Translations under genes and position numbers: made by a program | DNA from: Capra hircus | Taxonomy: Eukaryota; Chordata; Mammalia; Artiodactyla; Bovidae | Direction: 5' to 3' | Assembly: GCF_001704415.2 (NCBI RefSeq) | Contig: NC_030826.1 | Coordinates: 57,555,362-57,619,361 of the forward strand | DNA: 64,000 bases | Part shown: piece by piece, positions 31,013 through 41,671 of the stretch | Numbering within the stretch: position 1 is the stretch's first letter | Layout of the letters: each line of letters begins with the position of its first letter | Notes under the pieces: generated by a model | The model's database searches: none | The model's input: the letters and a program-made list of their open reading frames with translations, nothing else | What the model was told of the DNA's origin: nothing

Positions 31013-31305
31013 CCAATCTATGCTTCCAGAAACTGGAGGGATAGTTTCTGCAGCCAGAGACCCAGGCTCAGTCAGTGGGTAAACTGAACCCTACTCAAAA
31101 CTACAGATCACCGATGCTAGAGGCCACCACTTCCTGAGGCCATCCGAGACTTCAGACGTCCAGTGCTCCACTAGACAATTTAGATATTTGAGACCCTGGT
31201 TTACATTTTAGAAACTGAGACCCAGAGAGGTTAAAGATCAAGGTCACGGGCACAGAGCAGGTCCTGGTAGAGTGAGGTTCACACACATCTCCACACGCCT
31301 CCCCT

Positions 31306-31521
31306 GTTGTACGTGCACGCTCAGGTGTGTCCGTGTCCGACTCTTGGTGGCCCCATGGACTGCAGCCCACCAGGCTCTTCTGTCCATGGGATTCTCCAGG
31401 CAAGAATGCTGGAGTGGGTTTTGCCATTCCCTTCTCCAGGGGATCTTTCCAACCCAGGGATCAAATCCGGGTCTCCTGAATTGCAGGCAGATTCTTTCCC
31501 GTCTGAGCTCTGGGGAAGTCC
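31306..31521 (-). mobile_element. Bov-tA SINE, antisense
   Basis: CCCCATGGACTGCAGCCCAC, GGCAAGAATGCTGGAGTGGG, GGGTCTCCTGAATTGCAGGC, GTCTGAGCTCTGGGGAAGTC. Confidence 0.92.
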
Positions 31522-32872
31522 ACGTGCCACCTGCATCGGCCCCTTGAACCTTAATGAGCTCCGTTAATTTTCTTCCAGTGGATCACAGAGCTTTTCAGCA
31601 ACAGTTCCAGAAATGATCAGGAAATGCTTCTCACGCTTTGGAGCTTGCCACATCAGATGTGAATGCCTGCAGCATCACATTGGCGTGTTGGTGTGGGTGC
31701 ACTCCTGATGCCTTGGGCTCTGTCCAGTAAGGAGATCTTGGCAGAGGAAGCCTGGCCCGGAAGCCTCATCCTCGCCCAACGCACCTGCTGCTGTGGGCTC
31801 TGCAGACGTGTGTGTGGATTGGGCACCATGCAACCCCCACAGCCCCCCTCCACCGTCGAGTGGGGACGATCGGGACCCAGGCAGACAGTCACCTCTTTAA
31901 CCACATCGAGGAAGGAGGCTAGCACAGGATTTAGAGACAGAAATGCCAGGGCTGGGATCCTGGAGCCACCAGATGCTCTGCTAGCTGAAGATCCTTAGGT
32001 GAGATTATGGCAGTCTCAGTTTTCCCAGCTGCAGAATGGGAATAATATCTATCTTGTGGTTCAGTGTCCAGTGAGATGGCAGCCAGCAAGGCCACGCCCC
32101 ATGTTGCCTGCCGTGGAGTGCGGATCACCATGGCCAGGACACAGTAGGACCTGAACAAGGCTGATTTCCCTCCACCTCCTCCGGGCCCCTCACGTCCCTC
32201 CCCCGCCCCTCACTTTCGGCTTCCCTTTGCTCCTCAAAGATCCTTCGGTTCTGGTCTTGGTGGTCTCGAGTGGGACCGTCTCAGATCACTTTTCGTTTCC
32301 TCTCCCAGAGGTTACAGGTGAAGATAACATTTGTTCCAGGTGTCTGGAAACATTGTAATGTTCTCCTTTAATTATCTGGTTCTCAGTGGGAAGCCTGACG
32401 CGATAATTAGCGTGGGCTCCTGTCTGGGGCGACATTCCGCCCCGAGCTCCGTGCTCCTGTGTGTGTGCTGCAGCAGAAGCTCCTAGCTCGCTCCCAAATC
32501 AGGCCGTGGGGCTGCAAGGTGAGAACTGGCACAAACTCCTAAAGAGTGAAATCGCAGCTCTCGGATCCCCGCGTCACTGCTCAAAAGCGACAGGGATTCA
32601 CTATCAGCTCTGGCCTCAAGGCTCCCGACACACAGGTGCCCAAGTGCTAATCTTGGGCCATCAGATCAAGAAGTCTCTGTTTGAAGGCTGCACCAGGATG
32701 AGGGTTGATATCAAGACCCATATACACACCTCCTGGGTTACATCATCCTGCTACCTACTATGTAAATTAAAGGGGAAAAAAGTTAAAGCAAGAGAATGCA
32801 AACCTATTTTTGTATTAGGACTCAAAGCTTCCTGTGACTTCTAGTCTTTCTACAATTGCCAGGCAGATATAC
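31522..32872. other. Unassigned intronic sequence
   Basis: No repeat recognised over 1.3 kb. A block at 32365-32415 contains CTTTAATTATCTGG and GATAATTAGCGTGGG (homeodomain-type TAATTA/TAATTAG words). Confidence 0.45.
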
Positions 32873-33060
32873 CGGGGTCCTCAGCCTCCCGGATCTAATG
32901 CCTGTTGAGCTGAGGTGGAGCTGATGTAATAATGATAGAAATAAAGTGTACAATAAGTGCAGTGAGATTGAATCATCCTGAAACCATTCCCCCGAGTCAG
33001 TGGAAAAATTGTCTCCCACAAACCCGATCCCTGGTGCCAAAAAGGTTGGGGGGCCCCCTG
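32873..33060. mobile_element. hAT-like nonautonomous DNA transposon relic, copy 3
   Basis: Same orientation as copy 1: GGAGCTGATGTAATAATGAT, gaatcatcctgaaaccattc, GATCCCTGGTGCCAAAAAGG then GTTGGGGGGCCCCCTG. The terminal repeats are diverged. Confidence 0.75.
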
Positions 33061-33134
33061 TGTGGTTAGTGTGAAGCCTTTCAGAGCCCAGCTCAGTACA
33101 CTCCCGTGTGGACAAGGCCATGGCTTGAATCCCG

Positions 33135-33310
33135 GAGCCACCAGACGTCCCTTTATTGATCAGAATGAAATAAAACTCAGAATCCAGATCCTCGGTGGCA
33201 CTTCGCCACATGTCAGTTGCTAGAGAGCCATGTGCGGCTGGAGCTGCCTTATTGGACAGCTGGCCAAGGACAGCGCCGCGCTCACAGGAGGTTCTGCTGG
33301 ACGGCACCGC
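33135..33310. repeat. Possible old mammalian DNA transposon fragment
   Basis: GTGGCACTTCGCCACATGTC, AGAGCCATGTGCGGCTGG, TTATTGGACAGCTGGCCAAG and ggttctgctggacggcaccg match, loosely and in reverse order, the segment at 40180-40345, so both likely belong to one old family. Confidence 0.45.
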
Positions 33311-34924
33311 TGGTGTGTGGACCACGTAGAGATGTCTCTTCACCAGTTATTCAGAGTGTGCTGGCCGCTGCCACCCTCCATAATCAAGGGTATGATCGTG
33401 TTGCTAAATAAGAAGTCCAGAGTCCCCACTGGCTTTACAGCGATCTTCGACAAGAGCTTCATTAGTCCTTGCTTCACTGTGAAGAGAATGGTGGCCCTTC
33501 TAAAATGTTGGTTGATAAAAATACCCAGCACCCTTGCTCGCCTGATAACCCACCAGAGAACCATGTTGCATCTTCTGGTGGGTCTGTCTCTCTCCTGTTG
33601 AGTGACCTCGTTTGTCCAGAAGCTGTGGCACCTAACAAGTTTAATCAATTGGTGACATTTGAGGTGCAGTTTAATCAATTGATAACGTCTGAGGTGCGTG
33701 CTTTATAATGGTCCCAGTTCATTCATATTCATGTGGGCTAATTTTAGCGCCCATTAATTATGTACCTAATAAGCCCCTATTTATTCTGTTTTGTCTCCAT
33801 TCCCTTGTTAGCTTTTATGATGTGGAGTTAAAGATAATGAAAATGTTACTCGTGTTCTGCAAATAACAATTAACCAAGGATGAATTCTGAAATTCTGAAA
33901 TCAGAATTCCATTTTCTGTCCCCCCTTCTTTGACTGAGTGCAGTGAACGAAACGACACCTAAATGTAAGTAGCGATCCGTTCCTGGTCAGCTCCAGGGAG
34001 AATAAACAGGGACATGAATCTCAAACAGCTCAGTCACATTAGTGGGCTATCAGAAAAAAAAATTAATTAGAAGATAATTCACAGTTCCTGGGGACAATAA
34101 AACTTGGAGATTACATTTGCATTATAGCAATTTAGACAAGCCAAATTCCTCCTTACTATGAATAAGTAAGAGTTAGGAGTCAGTCTCTCATTTCCATCCT
34201 ATTTGAAAATTACTGACCGTGTGATTGTTATATATGACAACCTTCCCAGTTGAAGGAAGGAAGGTGAATAATTCAGGCTGCACCCCGCTCTTCACAGGTG
34301 ATATGAGAAATGAAGTATGGTCTCTGGTAGCAGATGAGCCTGCCTGAGGCATAAATGTACCAGACAAACAACCGTGATCCTGATACTGGACCCAGCCGTT
34401 GAATTTTTGGCATCTTCGCCATCCAAATCTTGTTCCCTTTCAACTTCTGAGCTTTGCACTCATCAACTCTCTTCTCTTGCTGTTTTTAACATTCAAAACT
34501 GTCACCTCCAGAGATCTTGCTCATTTGCTCCTCTTCTGTATATTCTCAGAAATCCTCCCTGCTCTGTGATGCTGGGGAAGAGGTGGGGGCATGACGGCTA
34601 GGAAGAGAGAAAGGTCTGCAAATCCTGTTTGGAGGCGCAAACGAAGTCTTCTTAGATGTCAGTACAGCAAATTAATCATTTTTTCCTCCTCCTTTTTTAG
34701 TAAAACACTTGTTTGTTTGTTTACAAAAACCACTAAGTCGCTGTGGCAGCATCTTAGGTTTCCATTTTGTGCCCGTGCTCTGAGGTCAGCCTGTTTCACA
34801 CAAGGGCCACGTAGGGCCTTTCTGTGTGCAGGGGGGCATGTGTGGGAAGCCAGCTGATGAACTGATAGAGGACAGAGGTAAGCCAGGGCGGAGAGTGGAG
34901 ACGTGGAATTCCAAGCACTCAGTA
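33311..34924. other. Unassigned intronic sequence
   Basis: About 1.6 kb without a recognised repeat. AT-rich with several TAATTA words at 33750-33900; a 30-bp tandem duplication at 33639-33698. Confidence 0.5.
33639..33698. repeat. Tandem duplication of a 30-bp unit
   Basis: Two adjacent units each starting GTTTAATCAATT and ending GAGGTGC, differing at a few positions. Confidence 0.9.
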
Positions 34925-35062
34925 GTTGGAGAAGGAAATGGCAACCCACTCCAGTGTTCTTGCCTGGAGAATCCTAGGGACAGAGGAGCCTGGTGGGCTG
35001 CTGTCTGTGGGGTTGCACAGGGTTAGACACAACTGAAGCGATTTAGCAGCAGCAGCAGCAGT
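34925..35062 (+). mobile_element. BovA SINE unit
   Basis: GGAGAAGGAAATGGCAACCC, CACTCCAGTGTTCTTGCCTG, ACACAACTGAAGCGATTTAG then (CAG)n. Confidence 0.93.
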
Positions 35063-35604
35063 TGGGGAGGGCAGATGCCAGGGTATCTTTGGGGTCTGGT
35101 GAGGATATCTGGGGCAGGCACCTTCCCATGCTCCTGGGGTCCTGCCCTAATATGCTTGCTCCTCAAAGACTCTGGATAAGTACCAAGTTTTACCTCCCGG
35201 TAAGTCTGAAGAGTGCCTTGTTGCTTAGAGACAGGAGATGGTGCCTGGAGTGAAGATAAGGTTGTCAAGGAAACCAAGCCACAAATTCCCTTGTTTTCCT
35301 TTGGGTTGCTGGCCGGAAGAGTAAAAGGATTTTTGCTCTGACACCTGGAAGAAGAGACGCAGCTTCTTTTGCTATGTGTGTTTTCAACAAATTGATCTGT
35401 TGTCCAAGATGTAGCCGAGCTAGTACCCGAGTTGACAAACAGCGAGTTGAGTTTTGCCTTGCTGTTGGTTATCAGTGAGTGCTTTCTGATACCAACAGAA
35501 TCAAGCAATGATTTTAATCCTGACTTCTTTTTAGATGTGTAGACCCCAGGACCCAACCCCACTCTGTTATACAACTTGACTCTTGAATTCTGAGTTTTCA
35601 ATTA
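35063..35604. other. Unassigned intronic sequence
   Basis: A minus frame of 192 codons (35601-35023) spans this stretch but has no recognisable domain and runs into the SINE. Confidence 0.4.
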
Positions 35605-35851
35605 TTGTCTCAATAAATTAGATTATATTTGGCTTAGATTCATGTTACCCTTTTTTTTTTTTTAAGACAGAGGAGATATCCTTTGTCTCATCTTTCTGAA
35701 TGGAGGGTGTTATGGACTGAACTGTGTCCCCAAAACCTATACATTGAGGTCCTGACCCCCAGGACCTCAGAATGTGACCTTAGTGGGAAATACGGTTGTT
35801 GCAGATCCATTGGCTAAGATGAGGAATAGGGTTTGGCCCTAATCCAACATG
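35605..35851 (+). repeat. Inverted duplication, arm A (contains MLT1-like LTR start)
   Basis: Shares ordered blocks with the reverse complement of 36494-36768: GGCTTAGATTCATGTT, GGAGATATCCTTTGTCT, GGGTGTTATGG, CTCAGAATGTGACC, GGAAATACGGTTGTTGCAGA, CCCTAATCCAACATG. From about 35708 onward it reads as an MLT1-type MaLR LTR (TGTTATGGACTGAACTGTGT); the first 100 bp lie outside that LTR yet are also shared. Confidence 0.85.
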
Positions 35852-36245
35852 CCTGGTTTTTCTCTTTCCATGGGGCTGAAATGTCCCTTTTCAGATATTC
35901 ATGGTGGCAGAAGCGTCCCATTTTCCATTCTCCACCTTTGAATTATTTGCATGTTTCAGATGGTGGTCATCAAAAAATCTGGACATCTTCCTCTTAATTC
36001 TGGTGCTCACGACTCAGAAAAACTTTCCCAGGGCCAGACTGAAGGGATTCGTTGTTGAAGCCACACAAGTTCACATCTGCGTCCTGCTGTGGTGTCCGTG
36101 GATGAAGCACTGAGGCGGGCTGCATCCAGGGCTGGCACCCAGCTGCTCCCTTCCCCTGCCCCGGGGGTGTTTACGGCACAGAGGGTCTTCGTATCTCAGA
36201 GGAAACAGTTGTAGCTGAGAGGGACCCCAGGCTGGCTGGTTCCTC

Positions 36246-36655
36246 CCCTTCTGTGTTGGTTTCCTAAGGCTGCTCAACAAAGTGCCAGAAACTGAGGGCT
36301 TCAAGAGCAGACAGTTGCCTCCCAGACCCAGAGGCTGGGTATCCACCGTCATGGTGCCGGCGGGGTGGTTCCTTCTCAGCAGGGAGGGAAGGGTCTGGTC
36401 CAGCCTCCTCCCTGGGCTTGTAGAGGGCCATCTTCTCCTTGTGTCTCATCAGCTGTCTTCCCTCTTTAAGCATCTGCTTCAGAAGGAGACCGGTCATGTT
36501 ACATTAGGGACAAGCCCTATCCCAGCGTGCCCTCGTCTTAGCTAATGGATCTGCAACAACCGTATTTCCAAATATGGTCACATTCTGAGGTCTTGGGGGT
36601 CAGGACTTCAACATATGGGTTTCGGGGACACAATTCAGCCCATAACACCCTGTGT
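36246..36655 (-). mobile_element. MLT1-like MaLR LTR, antisense
   Basis: Begins TGTTGGTTTCCTAAGGCTGC and ends CACAATTCAGCCCATAACA, with GCCAGAAACTGAGGGCTTCA and AACAACCGTATTTCCAAATA inside, the reverse of an MLT1-type LTR of about 400 bp. Confidence 0.7.
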
Positions 36656-36768
36656 TTCAGAAAGACAAGACAAAGGATATCTCCTCTGCCTGAAGGAAAA
36701 ACAAACAAACAAACAAACAAACCAGGAACATGAATCTAAGCTGACTGTAATCTAATTAATCACTCAGA
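36494..36768 (-). repeat. Inverted duplication, arm B
   Basis: Reverse-complement partner of 35605-35851. It covers the LTR end plus about 110 bp beyond it, including an (AAAC)n tract at 36701-36722 that stands where arm A has a T run. Confidence 0.85.
36701..36722. repeat. (AAAC)n microsatellite
   Basis: About five AAAC units within arm B of the inverted duplication. Confidence 0.9.
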
Positions 36769-37068
36769 TGGGCACACTGATGGCACACCAGTTAATCTGG
36801 AGCTGACACAAGGCTGGAGGGACAGGTAATCTGAGGGATGGCTAAGTCATTAAACTGCAAGGTCCCAACGTGCTGGAATTCCGACGGGCTCTATCGAGGT
36901 GAGAAATGAACAGACTGAGGGACCCAGGTAGAGTCCTGAAATTACATCCCTCAAACATGTGATATAAGCATACTCAGGAGCAAGAAAAGGAATTGGGGCT
37001 TTAATTCAATGAGAGACATAATCATTCATTTGGTCGTTTATTGGTTTAAATATTCATTGCTTACCTCT
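36769..37068. other. Unassigned intronic sequence
   Basis: No feature recognised. Confidence 0.4.
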
Positions 37069-37070
37069 TC

Positions 37071-37167
37071 TCCGGGAGTTGGTGATGGACAGGGAGGCCT
37101 GGCGTGCTTCGATTCATGGGGTCGCAAAGAGTCGGACACGGCTGAGCGACTGAACTGAACTGAACTA
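37071..37167 (+). mobile_element. BovB LINE extreme 3' end
   Basis: CCGGGAGTTGGTGATGGACA, GGGGTCGCAAAGAGTCGGAC and the (CTGAA)n tail; only about the last 100 bp of the element inserted. Confidence 0.92.
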
Positions 37168-37813
37168 CCTCTTCTCCATTGAGGGAGCCCTGGGAAGATA
37201 AGTCAGCCCTAAAAGTGGTTTCCCTTGGGACTCCTGTGCCATCTGCTCCCTCCTCCAGGTGCCCAAGGGTAGAAGACGTTTACACATCCGTGGACCTACA
37301 GATGAGCGTCCCCACCACGCTGGGCTGGAAACTCAAAGACGGAAGCGGTGGCTGCAATGACTGGGCATTTTAGGCTGGAGAAAGCAGATGTAGGTGATAG
37401 AATTTACTTTACAACTTGGAGGGACCACCACGGGGAAAAGAGGCTGGGTTCATCCTGTGTTCTCTTCCAACCAAGCAGTGGAAGGCACAGGGGTACAAAT
37501 GTCAGCACAGCTGAAGGAACAGTCTTTTCAGTTACAGCCGTCTAAGAATGAAATCTCCTGGCTTGCTTTGGGAGGTGATGGCGATGTCATAGGCAGCATC
37601 CATTGAGTGCCTACCATGTGCCTACGTGCTCTTAACATTTTCTTGGAAAACGAAGCCTGGAATCTGCTCTAGTCAGCCCTTCCTACACCTGCTACGGCAC
37701 AACTGGCTCCCGAGAACCACTGGAGTCAGAAAATGCTCATGATCAAGACCACACCCTCCTTCCCCAGACCACAGAGTTTAGAAGGCGCCTCCCTTGTCTG
37801 TGGGTGAACAGTT
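37168..37813. other. Unassigned intronic sequence
   Basis: No feature recognised. Confidence 0.4.
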
Positions 37814-37814
37814 G

Positions 37815-38160
37815 TTATTGTTCGGTCGGTAAGTCACATCCAGCTCTCTGCAACCCCGTGGACTGCAGCACGCCAGGCTCCTCTACCCTCCACTGTCTCC
37901 CAGACTTTGCTCAGATTCATGTCCATTGAGTCGGTGATGCTATCAAACCGCCTCCTCTTCTGCCACCTCCTTCTCCTCCTGCCCTCAGTCTTTCCCAGCA
38001 TCAGGGTCTTTTCCACTGAGTCAGCTCTTTGCCATCAGGTGGCCAAAGTAGTGGAGCTTCAGGTTCAGCAGCAGTCCTTCAGATGAATATTCAAGGTTGA
38101 TTTCCCTTTAGGACTGACTGGTTGGATCTCCTTTCAGTTCAAGGGACTCTCGAGAGTCTC
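37815..38160 (-). mobile_element. BovB LINE 3' fragment, antisense, older copy
   Basis: CACTGAGTCAGCTCTTTGCC, GGTTGGATCTCCTTTCAGTT, TTTCCCAGCATCAGGGTCTT and GAGTCGGTGATGCTATC align with other BovB 3' ends, but with more differences and no (CAGTT)n tail; an older copy. Confidence 0.88.
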
Positions 38161-40178
38161 TTTCTTGAGAGTGCATGAGAAGTAAATTTTTCTTTTGGAA
38201 AAGAAACTCTGTCCTTCACATCTCTCAGCTTCAGCTCAGGCTGAAATGTATGAAAGCTCATCTCCACTCTCAGGAAGTGATTATTGATTTGAACGCTCCC
38301 CTAAAATCTATTAGGCCTTCTGTTGTGTTAGTTTGGGAGGATAGATTTCCTAGCTGTGCTATTGGCTGCTTGTTTTTTGTTGTTGTTGTTGTTTTTTTTT
38401 TAATTTCACGCGAGCCCTTCTCCCTGCGTGGCCAGCAAAGAGTGAAGGGATTAGGGGCCTCCCTACTGGCTGTGATTGACAGGCACTCTGTGGGTGTGGA
38501 TCACCCTGTCCACTAGCCTGGAACATGTGCCCTGACCCCCGGTGCTTTCCTTAATATGAGCGCATTGCGCTCCTGGATAATTTGCAAATGCTTTTCAAGC
38601 GACTGTGCCATCGCTTTCCAAATGTTTTGCTTCTAATTAAGAAAGGGAATTGGATGTACTCTTGCCTGGTTAATTTTTTTTTTTTCTCCCTGGCACGGGG
38701 ATAAGGGTGGGAAGAAAGAGTAAAAGAAATAGCTACGATGTTTTAGAAAGTAACTCCCTAGTGCCACTGATGATCAAAGCTGTGTCTAGGAGTTTGTGCC
38801 TGCAAGAGGTGTAGGGATCCCCAAGTTCAAGTCCAAACTGAGGAATACGGTCATGGAAAAGTGCCTACACTCTACGACTGGGCAACTACCTTCAGGAACT
38901 TTTCTCAACTCACAGAAATATCAGTAAGATGCTTCTGAAGGAGGCATGTGGGACTTTGATGACCAGTGTATATAATCTCTCCAATCACCTCTTTCTGATT
39001 TCCCAGTTAGGATAAGGGGTTGGCCGCCTGCACAGAAAACCTTTCTTCTCTCCTTTAAAGAAGCCTGGAAACAGGCTTGGGTACGGCATGGGCATGGCAA
39101 ATACTGAACAAATCCAGAGACATAGGCATTTTCCAGTTTTTGGCTTGGCATACGGCTTTAAGGTTGCCTCATCGTCCGAGGTTGCCACTGGAGCTCCAGT
39201 CATCACTCCCACCTCCTCTGCTGGTCTTCCTTGCCCCACCCCTGGGTGCTTTCTGGGCAGGCACTGAAATTTTTCAGGAAATTCTGGGTTGGTGAGCACT
39301 CTGACTGTCGCATTCAGTGCTGACGAGCCAGACCAATGTAACTTCAGTCCCATTCGGTGTAGCGTTCCTCCCCTCTGCAAACAGCTCCTGGTCCGATTAA
39401 CCTTAGAAGCCTGCAGTGGGTCGGAGGTGGGCAGTCTCTCTTTTCTTTGTGTTTTTTAAAATCCCCATATTTTGCTCATCTTGCTGGCTCCTTGGGCTTG
39501 AAGGAAGGAAGAAGGAAGCGGTCATAGGGAGGGGGACTGTGTCCGGGTGGCGGCTCCTGAAAGGTTAGGTTTGTGATTTAGTCGCGGGTGCCTTCAGCGC
39601 AGCATCTTCTCCAGGGTGGACCCTTCATCTCATGGGGTCTGTGCCTCCTCATGGGAGCACCCACTAGTGGGGACAGGGCTTCTCGTGACAACCCCTCAGG
39701 AGTCCCCTCTCTTCCCTGGATGGTCCTCTCTGCACAAATTCTGTGAAAGTCAGTGTGCCCTTGTAGGTAGACCTCTGAGGGGTGAAGCCTTTCAGATTGT
39801 ATCAGGTCACCTTCCCAAATGTCCCCTTGGCCCCTTGCCCTCTGGAGATGCAGGCTGCCTCCAGGACAGCCCCCTCTCGTCCTTCAGGCACCGCAGTTCT
39901 CGCAGACACCTTCTTCCGCTGGGACTCTTCCAGGAGATGAGCAGAGAGCAGTTCTCCAGGGAGGCAGGCCAAGCTCTGCAAGCGTTTTCCTTGGAGTGGT
40001 CCGTCACTGGGCTACAGAAACAAGTTCCTTCATCCTCACTCCGATAACTGTCTTCAAGGGGGTCCTTGATGTGGTTGGCCTTCTTGCTCACCCACTCTCC
40101 GTGGGGCCACTGGGAAGCAGCCTCCATGGGAGGGGCTACTCCTCACTGAGACCTGCACAGGCCCGTCTGATCCATACT
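38161..40178. other. Unassigned intronic sequence
   Basis: Two kilobases without a recognised SINE or LINE. T runs at 38390-38402 and 38675-38686; a palindrome and octamer-like site at 38558-38589. Open frames at 38985-39380 (-) and 39616-40199 (+) have no recognisable domain. Confidence 0.45.
38558..38572. promoter_or_regulatory. Perfect 15-bp palindrome next to an octamer-like motif
   Basis: GAGCGCATTGCGCTC is a perfect inverted repeat (7+1+7). Eight bases later, ATTTGCAAAT at 38580-38589 is an octamer-like palindrome. Regulatory meaning is only a suggestion. Confidence 0.35.
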
Positions 40179-40179
40179 G

Positions 40180-40345
40180 TCCAGCAGAGCTTCCTATGAC
40201 GACGGTAATCGCCAGTGTCTGCACTGGCCAGTATGGTACCTGGTAGCTGCCATATTGGATATGTGGATAGTATTATGATTTCATTTTTGTTAATTCAAAT
40301 TCACATGGCCACATGTGGCTACTGTATTAGATGACACCATTTTGG
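40180..40345. repeat. Old mammalian DNA transposon fragment
   Basis: TCCATACTGTCCAGCAGAGC, TGGCCACATGTGGCTACTGT and TTAGATGACACCATTTTGG fit an old repeat with inverted-repeat ends (actGTCCA...TGGAca type). Family not named. Confidence 0.55.
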
Positions 40346-40616
40346 AACCAGAGGGTAATGCTGGCTGCTCTTCTCAGCCAGGGTTCTGACACCAGGTCAG
40401 CCCCATTATATGGCTTGCTTTGTCCTTTCAAGAAAGTCATCCTCAAAGTCTCATAACCAGCCATCCCCAACCATAAATAAGTAGCACTGTCTGACAAGCT
40501 TTCAGTGTGGGTTCCCCAAAGCCACAGGATCAGGGAGGATGACTCTAGTCTGTGAATGGTGTGTAGGTGTCCTTCTTCAAAGTCTCCCCTCTGCCCCATT
40601 CTGCCCTCCTCTGCCA

Positions 40617-40834
40617 TGCTGTGTGGAGTCATGTCCGACTGTTTTCGACCCCATGGACTATAGCCCATGAAGCTCCTCTGTCCGTGGGATTCTCCAGGCA
40701 AGGATACTGGAGCGGGTGGCCATTTCCTCCTCCAGGGGGCCTTCCCGACCCAGGGATGGGACGAACGCGCATCTCCTGTGTCTCCTGCGTTGGCAGGCAG
40801 GGCCTTCCCCACTAGCGCCGGCTGAGAAGCCCTC
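40617..40834 (-). mobile_element. Bov-tA SINE, antisense
   Basis: GAGTCATGTCCGACTGTTTT, GGATTCTCCAGGCAAGGATA, GCGTTGGCAGGCAGGGCCTT and GGCTGAGAAGCCC. CpG-rich relative to other copies. Confidence 0.9.
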
Positions 40835-41360
40835 TCTGCCCTGATGGTCAGCATCGTACTCTTTCTAAAGTACTGTTGAAATTCACAGCTCTGGCACAGC
40901 TTTGGACCACCTGCTAAAAAGAAGCTCATTGCTTTCCTGTCAGAAGAACTCGCAGGAGGGCCATCATAGGCTTTTGGCTGAGTGATCAGCTTCTGTTCTC
41001 TCTCCAGGGAATGCTTGATGGATTGGATGCTGTCAGGAGTTACAAAGGATTCTGGTGATATCCATGATTATAGAGGAGGACAGAACTAATTCCATGGTTT
41101 GATACTTGGAAGGCAGTCGACCTCAGCTGAGGTTCAGCATGATAAAGAACCAGGCTATTTCACCAAGTTAATCTTAGTATATTATCAGTAGCAGAAAATT
41201 AAGTTTATGACTCAGAATGTGCAGTAGCTCCACTTATTCTAGTTAAAAAGAAAGGATGTCTTATTAGATTTTGCAATCTCGTTTCTTTTAGGGTATTTTT
41301 TAAAATGAATTCAATTCTGTTATTTCTAAAGATAATTTAAAGTCCGACAACAGATCAGAA
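40835..41360. other. Unassigned intronic sequence
   Basis: No feature recognised. Confidence 0.4.
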
Positions 41361-41376
41361 AAGAGTTCTGTGTCAG

Positions 41377-41655
41377 TGACTTCCCTGGTGGTCCAGTGGT
41401 AAAGAATCCGCCTGCCAATGCAGGCTACATGGGTTCAATCCTTGGTCCAGGAAGATTCCATAACTAAGCTCGTGAGCCACAGCTGCCAACCCCAAGCTGT
41501 AGGGCCCACGTGCTGCAGCTGCTGAGCCCTGGCGTGTAGAGGTTGTACCATAACAGAGTAGCTCCTCCTCATCACAACCAGAGAGAAGTTTACTCACAGC
41601 AACGAAGACCCAGAGAAATCATAGATAAATAACTTTAAAAAAAGGATATTCTATC
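41377..41655 (+). mobile_element. CHR-type tRNA SINE, full length, with 16-bp target duplication
   Basis: Flanked by a perfect AAGAGTTCTGTGTCAG at 41361-41376 and 41656-41671. Starts TGACTTCCCTGGTGGTCCAG, has a GGGTTCAATCC B box, the long CHR body (GAGCCACAGCTGCCAACCCC) and an A-rich tail. Confidence 0.97.
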
Positions 41656-41671
41656 AAGAGTTCTGTGTCAG

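Noticed and set aside
35023..35601. 192-codon minus-strand frame
   Set aside because: It ends inside a BovA SINE and shows no recognisable domain.
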